From Propionicicella superfundia DSM 22317 (GTDB lineage: Bacteria; Actinomycetota; Actinomycetes; Propionibacteriales; Propionibacteriaceae), in the NCBI RefSeq assembly GCF_000423465.1, contig NZ_KE384022.1, positions 275,176 through 339,175 on the forward strand: 64,000 nt of DNA, written 5' to 3'. Below the pieces are notes generated by a model, which ran no database searches, was not told the DNA's origin, and saw only the letters and a program-made list of their open reading frames with translations. The translations under genes and the position numbers were made by a program. The first letter of the stretch is position 1. Every line of letters begins with the position of its first letter. Positions 19,166 through 26,822 of this stretch are shown here, piece after piece.

Positions 19166-20422
19166 ATGAGTACAGAGTTGTACACACAGGTCGATCCCGA
19201 AGAGGTCGGACTCTCCAGCGCCTACCTGGCGAACATCGATCGCCTCGAAGAGAAACACCTCACGGAGAACGCCTACCAGGGGGCCGTCGTCCTCGTCGCG
19301 CGGCATGGCAAGGTCTGCTACTTCAAGTCGTTCGGGAAGGCCGACGAGGGCGTCCCGATGCAGACCGACAGCGTCTTCCGCCTCGCCTCGATGTCGAAGG
19401 TCATCGCCGCCGTCGCCGTCATGCAGTTGTTCGAGCAGGGCCTCATCGCGCTGCACGAGCCGATCTCGGCGTACCTGCCGGAGTTCGCCAACCCGAAGGT
19501 CGCGGTCGTGAAGGACTGGGAGGTCACCCAGTTGGTCACGGCGAAGCGCGAGATCACGATCCACGACCTGCTCACGATGACGGCGGGCATGACGAACTCC
19601 TGGTGGTACCGGGTCTTCGAGCCGTCGATCTACGGTGTCGTCCCCAAGCTGTACGCCGATGGCGGGCTGATGGACGACCTCAACGCGCCTCCGATCACGC
19701 TGGAGGAGAACGTCAAGATCCTCGCCGAGATGCCGCTCATCGCCCATCCCGGTGAGATGTTCGACTACTCCAACAACTCCGTCGAGGTGCTGTGCAGACT
19801 GGTCGAGGTCGTGTCGGGACTCGACTTCAACACGTACCTCAATCAGCGGATCTTCGCGCCGCTCAAGATGAACGAGACCTGGTTCTTCCCGCCCGAGGAT
19901 CAGCTTCACCGCGTCGCCGCCGTCTACTGGGCCGGCCGTGACGAGAAGCAGACCGAGCCCGGTCAGCTCGGCCTCGGCAACCTCGGCCCGCAGTACACGT
20001 TCAGCCCGCACAAGACCTACTTCAGCGGCGCCGGCGGCCTGCACGGGACGACGCTGGACTACTTCCGATTCGCGCAGATGCTGCTGAACATGGGCGAGCT
20101 CGATGGCGTCCGCGTGCTCAGTCCCGCGTCGGTGAAGCTGATGACGACGAACCAGATCGGCGACCTCGTCAACTGGCAGCTCACACAGAACAAGTGGGGC
20201 TACATGGTCGACATCCAGCAGGGCCCGAACGCCCCGTCCGGATCGATCCACTATCTGGGCGGCGCGGGCGCCTACAGTTGGCAGGGCTTCTTCAGCACCA
20301 AGTTCGTCAACAACCCCGCCCTCGACACCGTCATCCTGTCCATGAGCACCCCCGGCTTCGACGGGGCGCTCCCCCACAACCTGCGCGTCATCGCCGCGGC
20401 GACCGCCGCCGTGACGGACTGA
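19166..20422 (+). CDS. Beta-lactamase-fold serine hydrolase
   Basis: A protein of 418 residues from the class C beta-lactamase/penicillin-binding-protein-like superfamily. The SxxK motif is SMSK near residue 75 and the Tyr-x-Asn-like motif is DYSNNS near 197. The C-terminal HYLGGAGAYSWQG takes the place of the KTG strand. There is no signal peptide, so it appears cytoplasmic and more likely an esterase or amide hydrolase than a beta-lactamase. ATG at 19166 follows AAAGGA. Single gene between two terminators. Substrate unknown. Confidence 0.85.
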   Translation: MSTELYTQVDPEEVGLSSAYLANIDRLEEKHLTENAYQGAVVLVARHGKVCYFKSFGKADEGVPMQTDSVFRLASMSKVIAAVAVMQLFEQGLIALHEPISAYLPEFANPKVAVVKDWEVTQLVTAKREITIHDLLTMTAGMTNSWWYRVFEPSIYGVVPKLYADGGLMDDLNAPPITLEENVKILAEMPLIAHPGEMFDYSNNSVEVLCRLVEVVSGLDFNTYLNQRIFAPLKMNETWFFPPEDQLHRVAAVYWAGRDEKQTEPGQLGLGNLGPQYTFSPHKTYFSGAGGLHGTTLDYFRFAQMLLNMGELDGVRVLSPASVKLMTTNQIGDLVNWQLTQNKWGYMVDIQQGPNAPSGSIHYLGGAGAYSWQGFFSTKFVNNPALDTVILSMSTPGFDGALPHNLRVIAAATAAVTD

Positions 20423-20462
20423 CGAGCACTCCCTTCGCCGGGTGGCACCCGCCTCCGGCAAC

Positions 20463-20497
20463 CACGTGGCCGACGGCTGTCTCCGTCGGCCACGTGG
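20463..20497. terminator. Bidirectional terminator between hydrolase and ogt
   Basis: CACGTGGCCGACGG pairs with CCGTCGGCCACGTG around a 6-nt loop, a near-perfect 14-bp stem between convergent genes. Confidence 0.8.
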
Positions 20498-20591
20498 CGC
20501 GTCCGGCGACGGCTACTCGCACGTGAGCCTCTGGGCACGCCGTCCGGACCCGGGCACCCGGCCGACGGACGCGTCCTGCCCGGTCGACGCA

Positions 20592-21119
20592 TCAGCCCCG
20601 GAACCGCGCCTCGTGCGCCTGAAGGGCACGCTTGACGTCGAGACCGTAGAAGAAGCCGCCGAGGCCGCCGTCGCGACGCACGATGCGGTGGCAGGGCACG
20701 ACGAGTGCGACGAGGTTGCGGGCGCAGGCGCTCGCTGCGGCACGGACGGCGGCCGGACGTCCCGCTGCAGCGGCCAGGTCCGAGTACGTCACCGGGCGCC
20801 CGGGGGCCACCTGGCGCATCGCCGCCCAGGCGGCCTGGAAGAACTCACCGCCCGGCTGGTCGACGGTCAGAGATCCCAAGGCGTCCAGGTCGCCGTCCCC
20901 GTACCGCGCCACGGCGTCGCGCAGCGCCGCCGGACCGCGTCCGGTCCGGATGCCGCGGGACGCGTGCTCCGCCGGCAGACGCACGAGGTTGTCCTGCGGA
21001 TCGAGCCAACCGAAGAGCCGGACGACGCCGTCCTCCGGCGTGACGGCGGCATGGGCCCGTCCGCCGGGCGTGGGCAGCGTCACGAGTGTCAGAGGGGTCG
21101 GAGTCCGTGTCGTTGTCAT
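20592..21119 (-). CDS. ogt: Methylated-DNA-protein-cysteine S-methyltransferase
   Basis: A suicide repair protein of 175 residues that removes the methyl group from O6-methylguanine. The active-site motif VPCHRIVRRDGGLGGF carries the acceptor Cys. FFQAAWAAMRQVAPGRPVTYSDLA is the DNA-binding helix region, and the Arg-finger/Asn part is RAAASACARN. ATG at 21119 overlaps the AdaA-AlkA stop (ATGA), so the two are coupled and presumably expressed together. Confidence 0.94.
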   Translation of the reverse strand: MTTTRTPTPLTLVTLPTPGGRAHAAVTPEDGVVRLFGWLDPQDNLVRLPAEHASRGIRTGRGPAALRDAVARYGDGDLDALGSLTVDQPGGEFFQAAWAAMRQVAPGRPVTYSDLAAAAGRPAAVRAAASACARNLVALVVPCHRIVRRDGGLGGFFYGLDVKRALQAHEARFRG

Positions 21120-22654
21120 GCGTAAACCTCCTGGGTCCACAGGTGTTGCAGGGCGTAGGAGCGCCACGGGCGCCACGGCTGGGAGAGCCGTTCGGCGTCG
21201 GCCGGGCGCAGTCGTCGGGTCTCGACTCCGAACGCCGCCGCGAGCGCACGACGAGCGACGAGGTCACCGGCCATGAACGCGTCGGGGTCGTGCAGCGCGC
21301 GCACCGCGATGTAGTCGGCCGTCCACGGGCCGATCCCCGGCAGCGCCAGCAGTGCGTGCCGAGCGGAGGCAGCATCCGTGCCGGGTGCGAGCGTCAGGCC
21401 ACCGGCAAGCGCCTCGGCGAGAGCATGGACGGCGTGCGCCCGCGCCTGCGTGAGGTTCGCCGCGTCGCGGATCCGCTGCGGACCCGCCTCGGCGAGCGTC
21501 TCCGGCCGGGGGAACACGACCCGCTCCACCCCACCGGCGGCGGCCGCCGATCCCAGCGAACGACCGAGGGCCATGGCCAACCGCCCCTGAAGCGTGCGCG
21601 CGACCCGCACCGAGACCTGCTGGCCGAGGACTGCGCACACGGCCAACTCGGCGCCGTCCACAGCGCCCGGCACCCGCAGGCCCGGCCGCGCCGCGACGAG
21701 CGGCCCGAGGACCCCGTCGACGGCGAGATGCGCCGTCACCTGCTCGGGATCGGCGTCGAGATCGAGCCACCGGCGCAGGGCGACCACGACGGGCATGAGA
21801 TCCGGCAATCGGGACACCTGCAGCCGCACCGGCAGTGAGGGGTGCGCCGCTCCGGACGCCCTCTCCCCCGCACCGGACAGGTCCAGCCGCGCGACCGCCG
21901 GCCCGCCGGGCGCATCCAGGATCCGCTCGTGGACGGGCCCCTCGACGTCCTCCACGCCGGGGATCGCGTGGGCCGCCAGCGTCGCCGCCAGCACCCCCAG
22001 CGCCAGAGGCGGCCGGTAGGCGAGGTGCAGCGTGAGCGTCGGCGCCTCGGCCGACGTCCGGCCGTCCGCCTCCTCCGGCCGCGGCCGGTTCGATGGCCGG
22101 GGAAACGTCCCCGGAGCCGCGCCGAACTCCTGCCGCATGACGTCGTTGAACTGCCGGATCGACCCGAACCCGGCCGCGAACGCGATGTCCGACAGCGGCA
22201 GAGATGTCTGTTCGATGAGGGTTCTGGCCGTGTGCGCCCGCCGCGTGCGGCCCAGTTGCTGCGGGCTCGCACCGACCTCCGTGACCAGGAGCCGGTGAAG
22301 CTGGCGAACGCTCACGGCCAGGCGCGCGGCCAGTTCGGCCACCGACCCGTCGTCGAGCGCGCCGTCGGCGATGAGCCGCACCGCGCGTGCCGTGAGGTCG
22401 GCTCGCGTGTCCCAGCCGCGCGAGCCGGGCAGGATGTCGGGGCGGCATCGGCGACATGCCCGAAACCCCGCCGCGACCGCCGCGGCGGCGGTCGGGAAGT
22501 AGCGGCAGTTCTCGGGACGCGGGGTGCGCGCCGGGCACGAGGGGCGGCAGTAGATGCCGGTCGTGACGACTCCCAGGTAGATCCGCCCGTCCCAGCGCGC
22601 GTCACGGCCGGCCACCGCGCGATGGGCCGCGCCGGGATCCAGCGGAAGTCTCAT
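21116..22654 (-). CDS. AdaA regulator fused to AlkA 3-methyladenine DNA glycosylase
   Basis: A 512-residue fusion. Residues 1-75: Ada zinc domain with IYCRPSCPARTP and FRACRRCRP supplying four Cys, the first being the methyl-phosphotriester acceptor. About 85-190: AraC-type double HTH (SVAELAARLAVSVRQLHRLL; LSDIAFAAGFGSIRQFN). About 200-512: AlkA-type N-domain and HhH-GPD domain (ALPGIGPWTADYIAVRAL), with the catalytic Asp in FMAGDLVA. It senses methylation, probably activates transcription, and excises alkylated bases. ATG at 22654 is chosen; GTG at 22660 is possible. Coupled to ogt. Confidence 0.93.
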   Translation of the reverse strand: MRLPLDPGAAHRAVAGRDARWDGRIYLGVVTTGIYCRPSCPARTPRPENCRYFPTAAAAVAAGFRACRRCRPDILPGSRGWDTRADLTARAVRLIADGALDDGSVAELAARLAVSVRQLHRLLVTEVGASPQQLGRTRRAHTARTLIEQTSLPLSDIAFAAGFGSIRQFNDVMRQEFGAAPGTFPRPSNRPRPEEADGRTSAEAPTLTLHLAYRPPLALGVLAATLAAHAIPGVEDVEGPVHERILDAPGGPAVARLDLSGAGERASGAAHPSLPVRLQVSRLPDLMPVVVALRRWLDLDADPEQVTAHLAVDGVLGPLVAARPGLRVPGAVDGAELAVCAVLGQQVSVRVARTLQGRLAMALGRSLGSAAAAGGVERVVFPRPETLAEAGPQRIRDAANLTQARAHAVHALAEALAGGLTLAPGTDAASARHALLALPGIGPWTADYIAVRALHDPDAFMAGDLVARRALAAAFGVETRRLRPADAERLSQPWRPWRSYALQHLWTQEVYA

Positions 22655-22739
22655 GTCCACCAGTCTGGGGCACCGTCGCGGGACGCACTAGCGGGAATCG
22701 GACGTCGCGGTGCTCGGGAGATTCCCGCCGCGGCGGACC

Positions 22740-23390
22740 TCAGGCGCGTGCCGGCTCCGAGTGCGACCACTGGCTGCGCGCCGACCGCCGCCGGCCTCGC
22801 GCGACGTACCTCGACTGCGCCGCAACGCCCAGCACCGCCACCGCCGCGCCCACACCCCACCACAGCAGAGGCGATCCGGTCGTGAGCTCTCCGGTGCCGG
22901 TCAGGATCTGACCGGTCGTGAGGTCGCCGGCGACAAGGCGGACGCCCCGCACGACGATGTCGGCGCCTGTGAGAGCGGTCAGCACGACGATGAGTACGGC
23001 GGGCAGGTCGGTCGCCAGCGCCAGCACGACGAGCAGCAGCCCCGCCCCGGCGCCGGCGGCGAACACGGCCCACGACTGCGTGACCCCCAGCAGCGCCATG
23101 GCCGACGTCGCGAGCGTGAACCCCATGGCACCCATGCCGAGCACGATGGCCACGCGGTAGAACGTGTAGGAGAGCGCCCCGAGAAGGATCGCGCCGACGA
23201 CCCCCGCCACCCACCCGGCCGGGCCGGAGAGAAGATCCCCGCTCGTCAGGCTCTGCCCGACGGCGGCACCCGCCACGAATCCGACGAAACCACCGAGCAG
23301 ACTGATGATGAGCCTCATCGTGGGGTACCCGCGGAAGGCGAGCAGCGCGCCGACCAGCACCGCAATCGCTCCGAGCGTGATCTCGTTCAC
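22740..23390 (-). CDS. DUF4203-like multi-helix membrane protein
   Basis: A membrane protein of 216 residues with about seven hydrophobic helices, starting NEITLGAIAVLVGALLAFRG. The Gly-rich helices (LLGGFVGFVAGAAVG) match the DUF4203/TMEM198-like layout. A basic C-terminal tail ([12 protein letters not shown]) is likely cytoplasmic. Function unknown. The GTG at 23390 has AGGAGG upstream, which decides the start. It may be transcribed with the SorC-type gene ahead of it (96-bp gap). Confidence 0.7.
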   Translation of the reverse strand: MNEITLGAIAVLVGALLAFRGYPTMRLIISLLGGFVGFVAGAAVGQSLTSGDLLSGPAGWVAGVVGAILLGALSYTFYRVAIVLGMGAMGFTLATSAMALLGVTQSWAVFAAGAGAGLLLVVLALATDLPAVLIVVLTALTGADIVVRGVRLVAGDLTTGQILTGTGELTTGSPLLWWGVGAAVAVLGVAAQSRYVARGRRRSARSQWSHSEPARA

Positions 23391-23486
23391 GGTCCGCCTC
23401 CTGTGGCTCGAGTGCTCCGTGGCACCCATGATGCCGCGCGCGGCCAACCGCGGACCGCCCGCCACCGCCGGGGCCCTTCCGCTCCG

Positions 23487-24449
23487 CTACGCGAGAGCCA
23501 GCACCCCGCGGGCCAGCTCCTCGTCCACGACGAGGACGTCCGCGAGCCGACCGCGGAGCATCGCGCGGACCGTCTGCGCCTTGTGGGCGCCCGACGCGGC
23601 GACGATCTTGCGCGGGATGTCGCGGTATTGATCGAGCGAGATGCCGAGTGTCCGCTCGCTCAGCGACGTGCGGCATTCCTGCCCCGATTCGTCGAAGAAG
23701 CGCAGCACCATGTCGCCGTATGCTCCGGCGGCGCGCACCTCGGCCACCTCGGCCTCGGTGAGGAAGTGCGACCGGACGAGCCGCGAATCCGGCTCGGGGT
23801 ACAGCGAGCCCACGCCGCTGACCGCAATGGTGATGCGGTCGTAGAGAGCGCTGACACGTGCCGTCTCCGGCTCGGCCAGCAGCACGTCCCGCCCGGCCCG
23901 GGACTCGGCGAGCCCGGCGTGATCGATCCTGTGACGTCGGCCGCCGAAGGCCATGGCCATCCGCTCCACGAGCGTCGCCGGGTTGAGCTCCGGCCCGCAC
24001 GACGAGATCGACCCGTGCAAGGTGACGAACCCGGCAGGAACGCGACGGCAAGGGTTGAGGAAGCCGATGAGATGGGACATCGTGCCGCCCCAGGCGATTC
24101 CGAGGATGTCGTCGGGGGTCGTCAGGCGCTGCACGAGCCGTGCCGCCTCCAGCGCCACGGCGCGCGTGGTCGCCTCACGGTCGCCGGTGGCGGACGGGGC
24201 GACGAGGACGTCGGCAAGCCCGAAGGCCGCCTTCACGCTGTTCTCGAGATCCAGGCAGGCCGCGTACGGCTCGCTGATGGAGAACTGGACGAGTCCCTCG
24301 TTGCGGGCGCGGTTGATCAACCGGGACACGGTCGGCACCGAAATGCCCATCTCGTCAGCGATGTTCCGCTGGCTCGAGTGCTCGATGTAGTACAACTGCG
24401 CCGCCCTGATCGCGATGCACGTCGACTGGCTGTAGACCTCGCTATCCAT
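23487..24449 (-). CDS. SorC/DeoR-type sugar-binding transcriptional regulator
   Basis: A regulator of 320 residues. The N-terminal HTH is AAQLYYIEHSSQRNIADEMG then ISVPTVSRLINRARNEGLV (residues about 16-55). The rest is the SorC sugar-phosphate-binding domain with ILGIAWGGTMSHLI, AVSGVGSL, AYGDMVLRFFDESG and the late IVAASGAHKAQTVRAML. Relatives bind phosphorylated sugars and repress or activate catabolic operons. No sugar operon is adjacent. ATG at 24449 follows GGGGAGAGGG. A possible partner is the RLP promoter 4 kb away, but that is inference. Confidence 0.88.
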   Translation of the reverse strand: MDSEVYSQSTCIAIRAAQLYYIEHSSQRNIADEMGISVPTVSRLINRARNEGLVQFSISEPYAACLDLENSVKAAFGLADVLVAPSATGDREATTRAVALEAARLVQRLTTPDDILGIAWGGTMSHLIGFLNPCRRVPAGFVTLHGSISSCGPELNPATLVERMAMAFGGRRHRIDHAGLAESRAGRDVLLAEPETARVSALYDRITIAVSGVGSLYPEPDSRLVRSHFLTEAEVAEVRAAGAYGDMVLRFFDESGQECRTSLSERTLGISLDQYRDIPRKIVAASGAHKAQTVRAMLRGRLADVLVVDEELARGVLALA

Positions 24450-24619
24450 CCCTCTCCCCGCTCGGAGACCCGGGCCCACGCGCCCCGGATCCGCCTCGTA
24501 CCGGTGGACCGGGCGCGATCCGCCCAGTCGGGGTGCTGCTGGTCGGCCACGGTGTCGATCCGTCCCCCAGAATAGGTTTCGCCCGCCCCGGCCGCGCCGG
24601 GTTCTGGGGGTTTGCTCAT
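24317..24619 (-). CDS. Doubtful small ORF upstream of and overlapping the SorC-type gene
   Basis: ATG at 24619 has GGAGG at good spacing and overlaps the stop of another small ORF by ATGA. The first 50 or so codons (MSKPPEPGAAGAGETYSGG and following) have high GC3 like real genes. The rest overlaps the regulator by over 130 bp and becomes Arg/Ser-rich, like a shadow. It could be a short real gene with a frameshift near its end. Not recognised. Confidence 0.25.
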   Translation of the reverse strand: MSKPPEPGAAGAGETYSGGRIDTVADQQHPDWADRARSTGTRRIRGAWARVSERGEGWIARSTASRRASRSGRRSCTTSSTRASGTSLTRWAFRCRPCPG

Positions 24620-24723
24620 CTGTGCCTCCGCGGAGCGGTCATTCGCACGACCGCGAAGCGAGCGTTTTTCACGGCCACGCCCGCCTCCTGCACGACACCG
24701 GAACGCCGCACCAGCTCCGTCAT
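24616..24723 (-). CDS. Doubtful 35-codon ORF coupled to the next small ORF
   Basis: ATG at 24723 is preceded by GGGGAGA. The product MTELVRRSGVVQEAGVAVKN and following ends in the ATGA overlap with the small ORF at 24619. Tandem coupling with Shine-Dalgarno sequences is the only support. The product is not recognised and no motif is visible. Confidence 0.25.
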   Translation of the reverse strand: MTELVRRSGVVQEAGVAVKNARFAVVRMTAPRRHR

Positions 24724-24964
24724 CGCTGGGATCTCCCCTTCCCTCTGGAACAGGGCACGACAAGATATTCCGGATCTCGCGCTCTAAATGGGTGCCTCCC
24801 GCAAACGACGGATTGCCGCAGACGCGGCGGACAGGACGCCGCCTATGGAGTCGGTGAATTCGTGGACTTCGGAGAAACCGGTCTCACCTGAGAACCACCC
24901 AATCGTTCTTGTAATGTCCGCACCAGGTTCATATCCCGCGGCGGGGGCCGCGGAGGGGAGATGG
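24724..24964. other. Intergenic region ahead of the surface-protein gene
   Basis: No credible gene. It contains the promoter of the surface protein on the plus strand; TGTAAT near 24910 is a weak -10 candidate. Toward the regulator there is a locally AT-rich imperfect palindrome (AGATATTCCGGATCT, 24763-24777). Confidence 0.4.
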
Positions 24965-26377
24965 ATGTCCACTCATCGATGCACGGTCGCAAAGCCGTTG
25001 AAGAGAATACTGGCGACCGTGGTCGTCATCGGCGTGGGGACATCGCCCATCGCGGTTGCCGACGAGACCGGACAGGAGTCCGTCTCGCCCAGCTCCGGGC
25101 CGACGACGAGCAGTACACCGTCGGTGACCAGCGCTCCGGATCCGACCGCCGGGCGCACCGTGACGGAGCCCGCCGCCCCTGTGAGGAGAGCGGCTAGGGC
25201 GGCAGCGGCCGCGACGGCGACGGATATCTCCGACCGCTCCGCCGCAGCGCTCGTCGATGCGCTGGCGGGGACGGGTATCACGGTCTCGAACGTCAGCTAC
25301 ACCGGCTCTCCCTACGCCGCCGGCACCTTCTCCGGTATCGACGTCGGTATCGATTCAGGGGTCGTCCTGACCACCGGGAGCGTGGAGACCGAGGGCGGCC
25401 GGTACAGCTCCGTCCTCGGGCCGAACGCGAGGTCGAACACATCCTCGCAGTGGGGCACGGGCGGAGACACCGCACTCGACGAGATCGTCGCACCGTCCAG
25501 CACTCACGACGCAGCCGTCCTGGAGTTCGACTTCGTCCCGACCGGCGACCAGGTCACGTTCTCCTACGTGTTCGGCTCGGAGGAGTACCCGGAGTACGTC
25601 GGCGGCTTCAACGACGTGTTCGCGTTCTGGGTCAACGGCGTGAACCACGCGACGTTCACCGATCAGGCAGGCCAGACCCAGCCGGTCTCCGTCAGCACGA
25701 TCAACGCGGGCCGTAACGCCGATCTGTACATCGACAACGATGTCACGCACGCCACTCGCGACACCGAACTGGACGGGTTCACCACCGTGATGACCTTCGT
25801 GGCGCCAGTGCGGAAAGGCCAGACGAACCACGTCCGGCTCGCCATCGCCGACGCGGGCGACACCCTCTACGACTCCGCCGTCCTGCTGGGCGCCGGCACG
25901 TTCGCGGCGAACACGATCCCCGTCGCCCAGGACGTCTCCGGCGTGGGCGTCCGGGCCGGCGGACGTGCCGACATCCCGCTGCGCGGCTCCGACGCCGACG
26001 GCGACGCGATCACCTATCGCCTGGCCCAGGCACCCGATCCGAGCACGGGCACGGTCACCGTCGATCCGGATTCGGGTGCGGCGGTCTTCACGGCGGCTCC
26101 TGGATTCGCGGGCACGGCCACCTTCACCTACATCGTCAGCGACGGTCTCGCCGACTCCGCTCCCGCGACAGTGACCGTCGAGGTGGCCCGGACCCCGTCG
26201 CCGCGTGCAGCCACGGCGTCCCCCTCCACGGCGTCCCCCACCACGGTCTCCCCGACCACCGACTCCCTGGCCGCGACGGGCACGGGCTCAGCCGCTCTCG
26301 GCGCGATCGGCGCAGGTCTCGCCCTCGCCGGAGCTGTCCTGGTCGCCGCGTCGCGCCGCTCCGGACGACGAGGATGA
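24965..26377 (+). CDS. Secreted choice-of-anchor-L surface protein with LAATG sorting motif
   Basis: A cell-surface protein of 470 residues. Basic N-terminus and hydrophobic stretch (AKPLKRILATVVVIGVGTSP) ending in AVA form a signal peptide. A Thr/Ser/Pro linker follows. The choice-of-anchor L domain (about 80-290) includes FSYVFGSEEYPEYVGGFNDV and a DTLYDSAVLLGAG end. Then comes an Ig/cadherin-like domain (DADGDAITYRLAQAPDPSTG), a Thr/Ser/Pro repeat, and LAATG near residue 435, followed by a hydrophobic helix and SRRSGRRG. LAxTG is a sortase motif usually linked to class E enzymes. ATG at 24965 has GAGGGGA upstream. Confidence 0.82.
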   Translation: MSTHRCTVAKPLKRILATVVVIGVGTSPIAVADETGQESVSPSSGPTTSSTPSVTSAPDPTAGRTVTEPAAPVRRAARAAAAATATDISDRSAAALVDALAGTGITVSNVSYTGSPYAAGTFSGIDVGIDSGVVLTTGSVETEGGRYSSVLGPNARSNTSSQWGTGGDTALDEIVAPSSTHDAAVLEFDFVPTGDQVTFSYVFGSEEYPEYVGGFNDVFAFWVNGVNHATFTDQAGQTQPVSVSTINAGRNADLYIDNDVTHATRDTELDGFTTVMTFVAPVRKGQTNHVRLAIADAGDTLYDSAVLLGAGTFAANTIPVAQDVSGVGVRAGGRADIPLRGSDADGDAITYRLAQAPDPSTGTVTVDPDSGAAVFTAAPGFAGTATFTYIVSDGLADSAPATVTVEVARTPSPRAATASPSTASPTTVSPTTDSLAATGTGSAALGAIGAGLALAGAVLVAASRRSGRRG

Positions 26378-26760
26378 GACGGCCTGCGCCACCCGCGCGC
26401 CGGGAAGCACCTGGCGCGTAGGCCGCGCGGCGCGGGGGCGACAAGGCGTTCCGTCGTCCAGCCGCCCGGGCCTTCGGGCGAGAGTGACGCGGGTTCCGGG
26501 GTCACGGTCGTCCGTCACGCTGCGACCCGGAGACGTGCCGACGGGCCACGGGCTCGACGATGCCGTGAGAGTCATCCGCTGCTGCGAGGAGTAGCGGACC
26601 GGGCGAATCATGGGGCAGGCCGCGAGGCCCGTGCCGTTCGTCCTGGCGCATCCGCTCGCCGTCCCGGTCGTATCTTTTCCATGGGCGCGGCGATGAGCCG
26701 GTACGGACGGACCCACCCTCCCTCCCGGCAGGCCATGAGATCTGCCCCTGGACAAACGCG
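26378..26760. other. Intergenic region, nothing recognised
   Basis: The gap between the surface-protein stop and the RLP terminator. Several reading frames are open because GC is high, but they are Arg/Pro/Ser-rich and lack Shine-Dalgarno sequences. I see no RNA gene or repeat. Confidence 0.5.
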
Positions 26761-26797
26761 GGCCGGGCCCAGCGCGCCCGTAGCGCTGGACCCGGCC
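26761..26797 (-). terminator. Terminator of the RuBisCO-like protein gene
   Basis: GGCCGGGCCCAGCGC pairs with GCGCTGGACCCGGCC (15 bp with one G-U) around a 7-nt loop, 25 bp after the RLP stop. A weak TTTG follows on the minus strand. Confidence 0.75.
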
Positions 26798-26822
26798 TCC
26801 GTGGGTGCGTTGTCAGTAAACG

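Noticed and set aside
19166-20422. Beta-lactamase resistance gene
   Set aside because: No signal peptide and the third active-site motif differs; a cytoplasmic serine hydrolase is more likely.
26378-26760. Small ORFs between the surface protein and the RLP gene
   Set aside because: No ribosome binding sites, biased composition and no coupling to neighbours.
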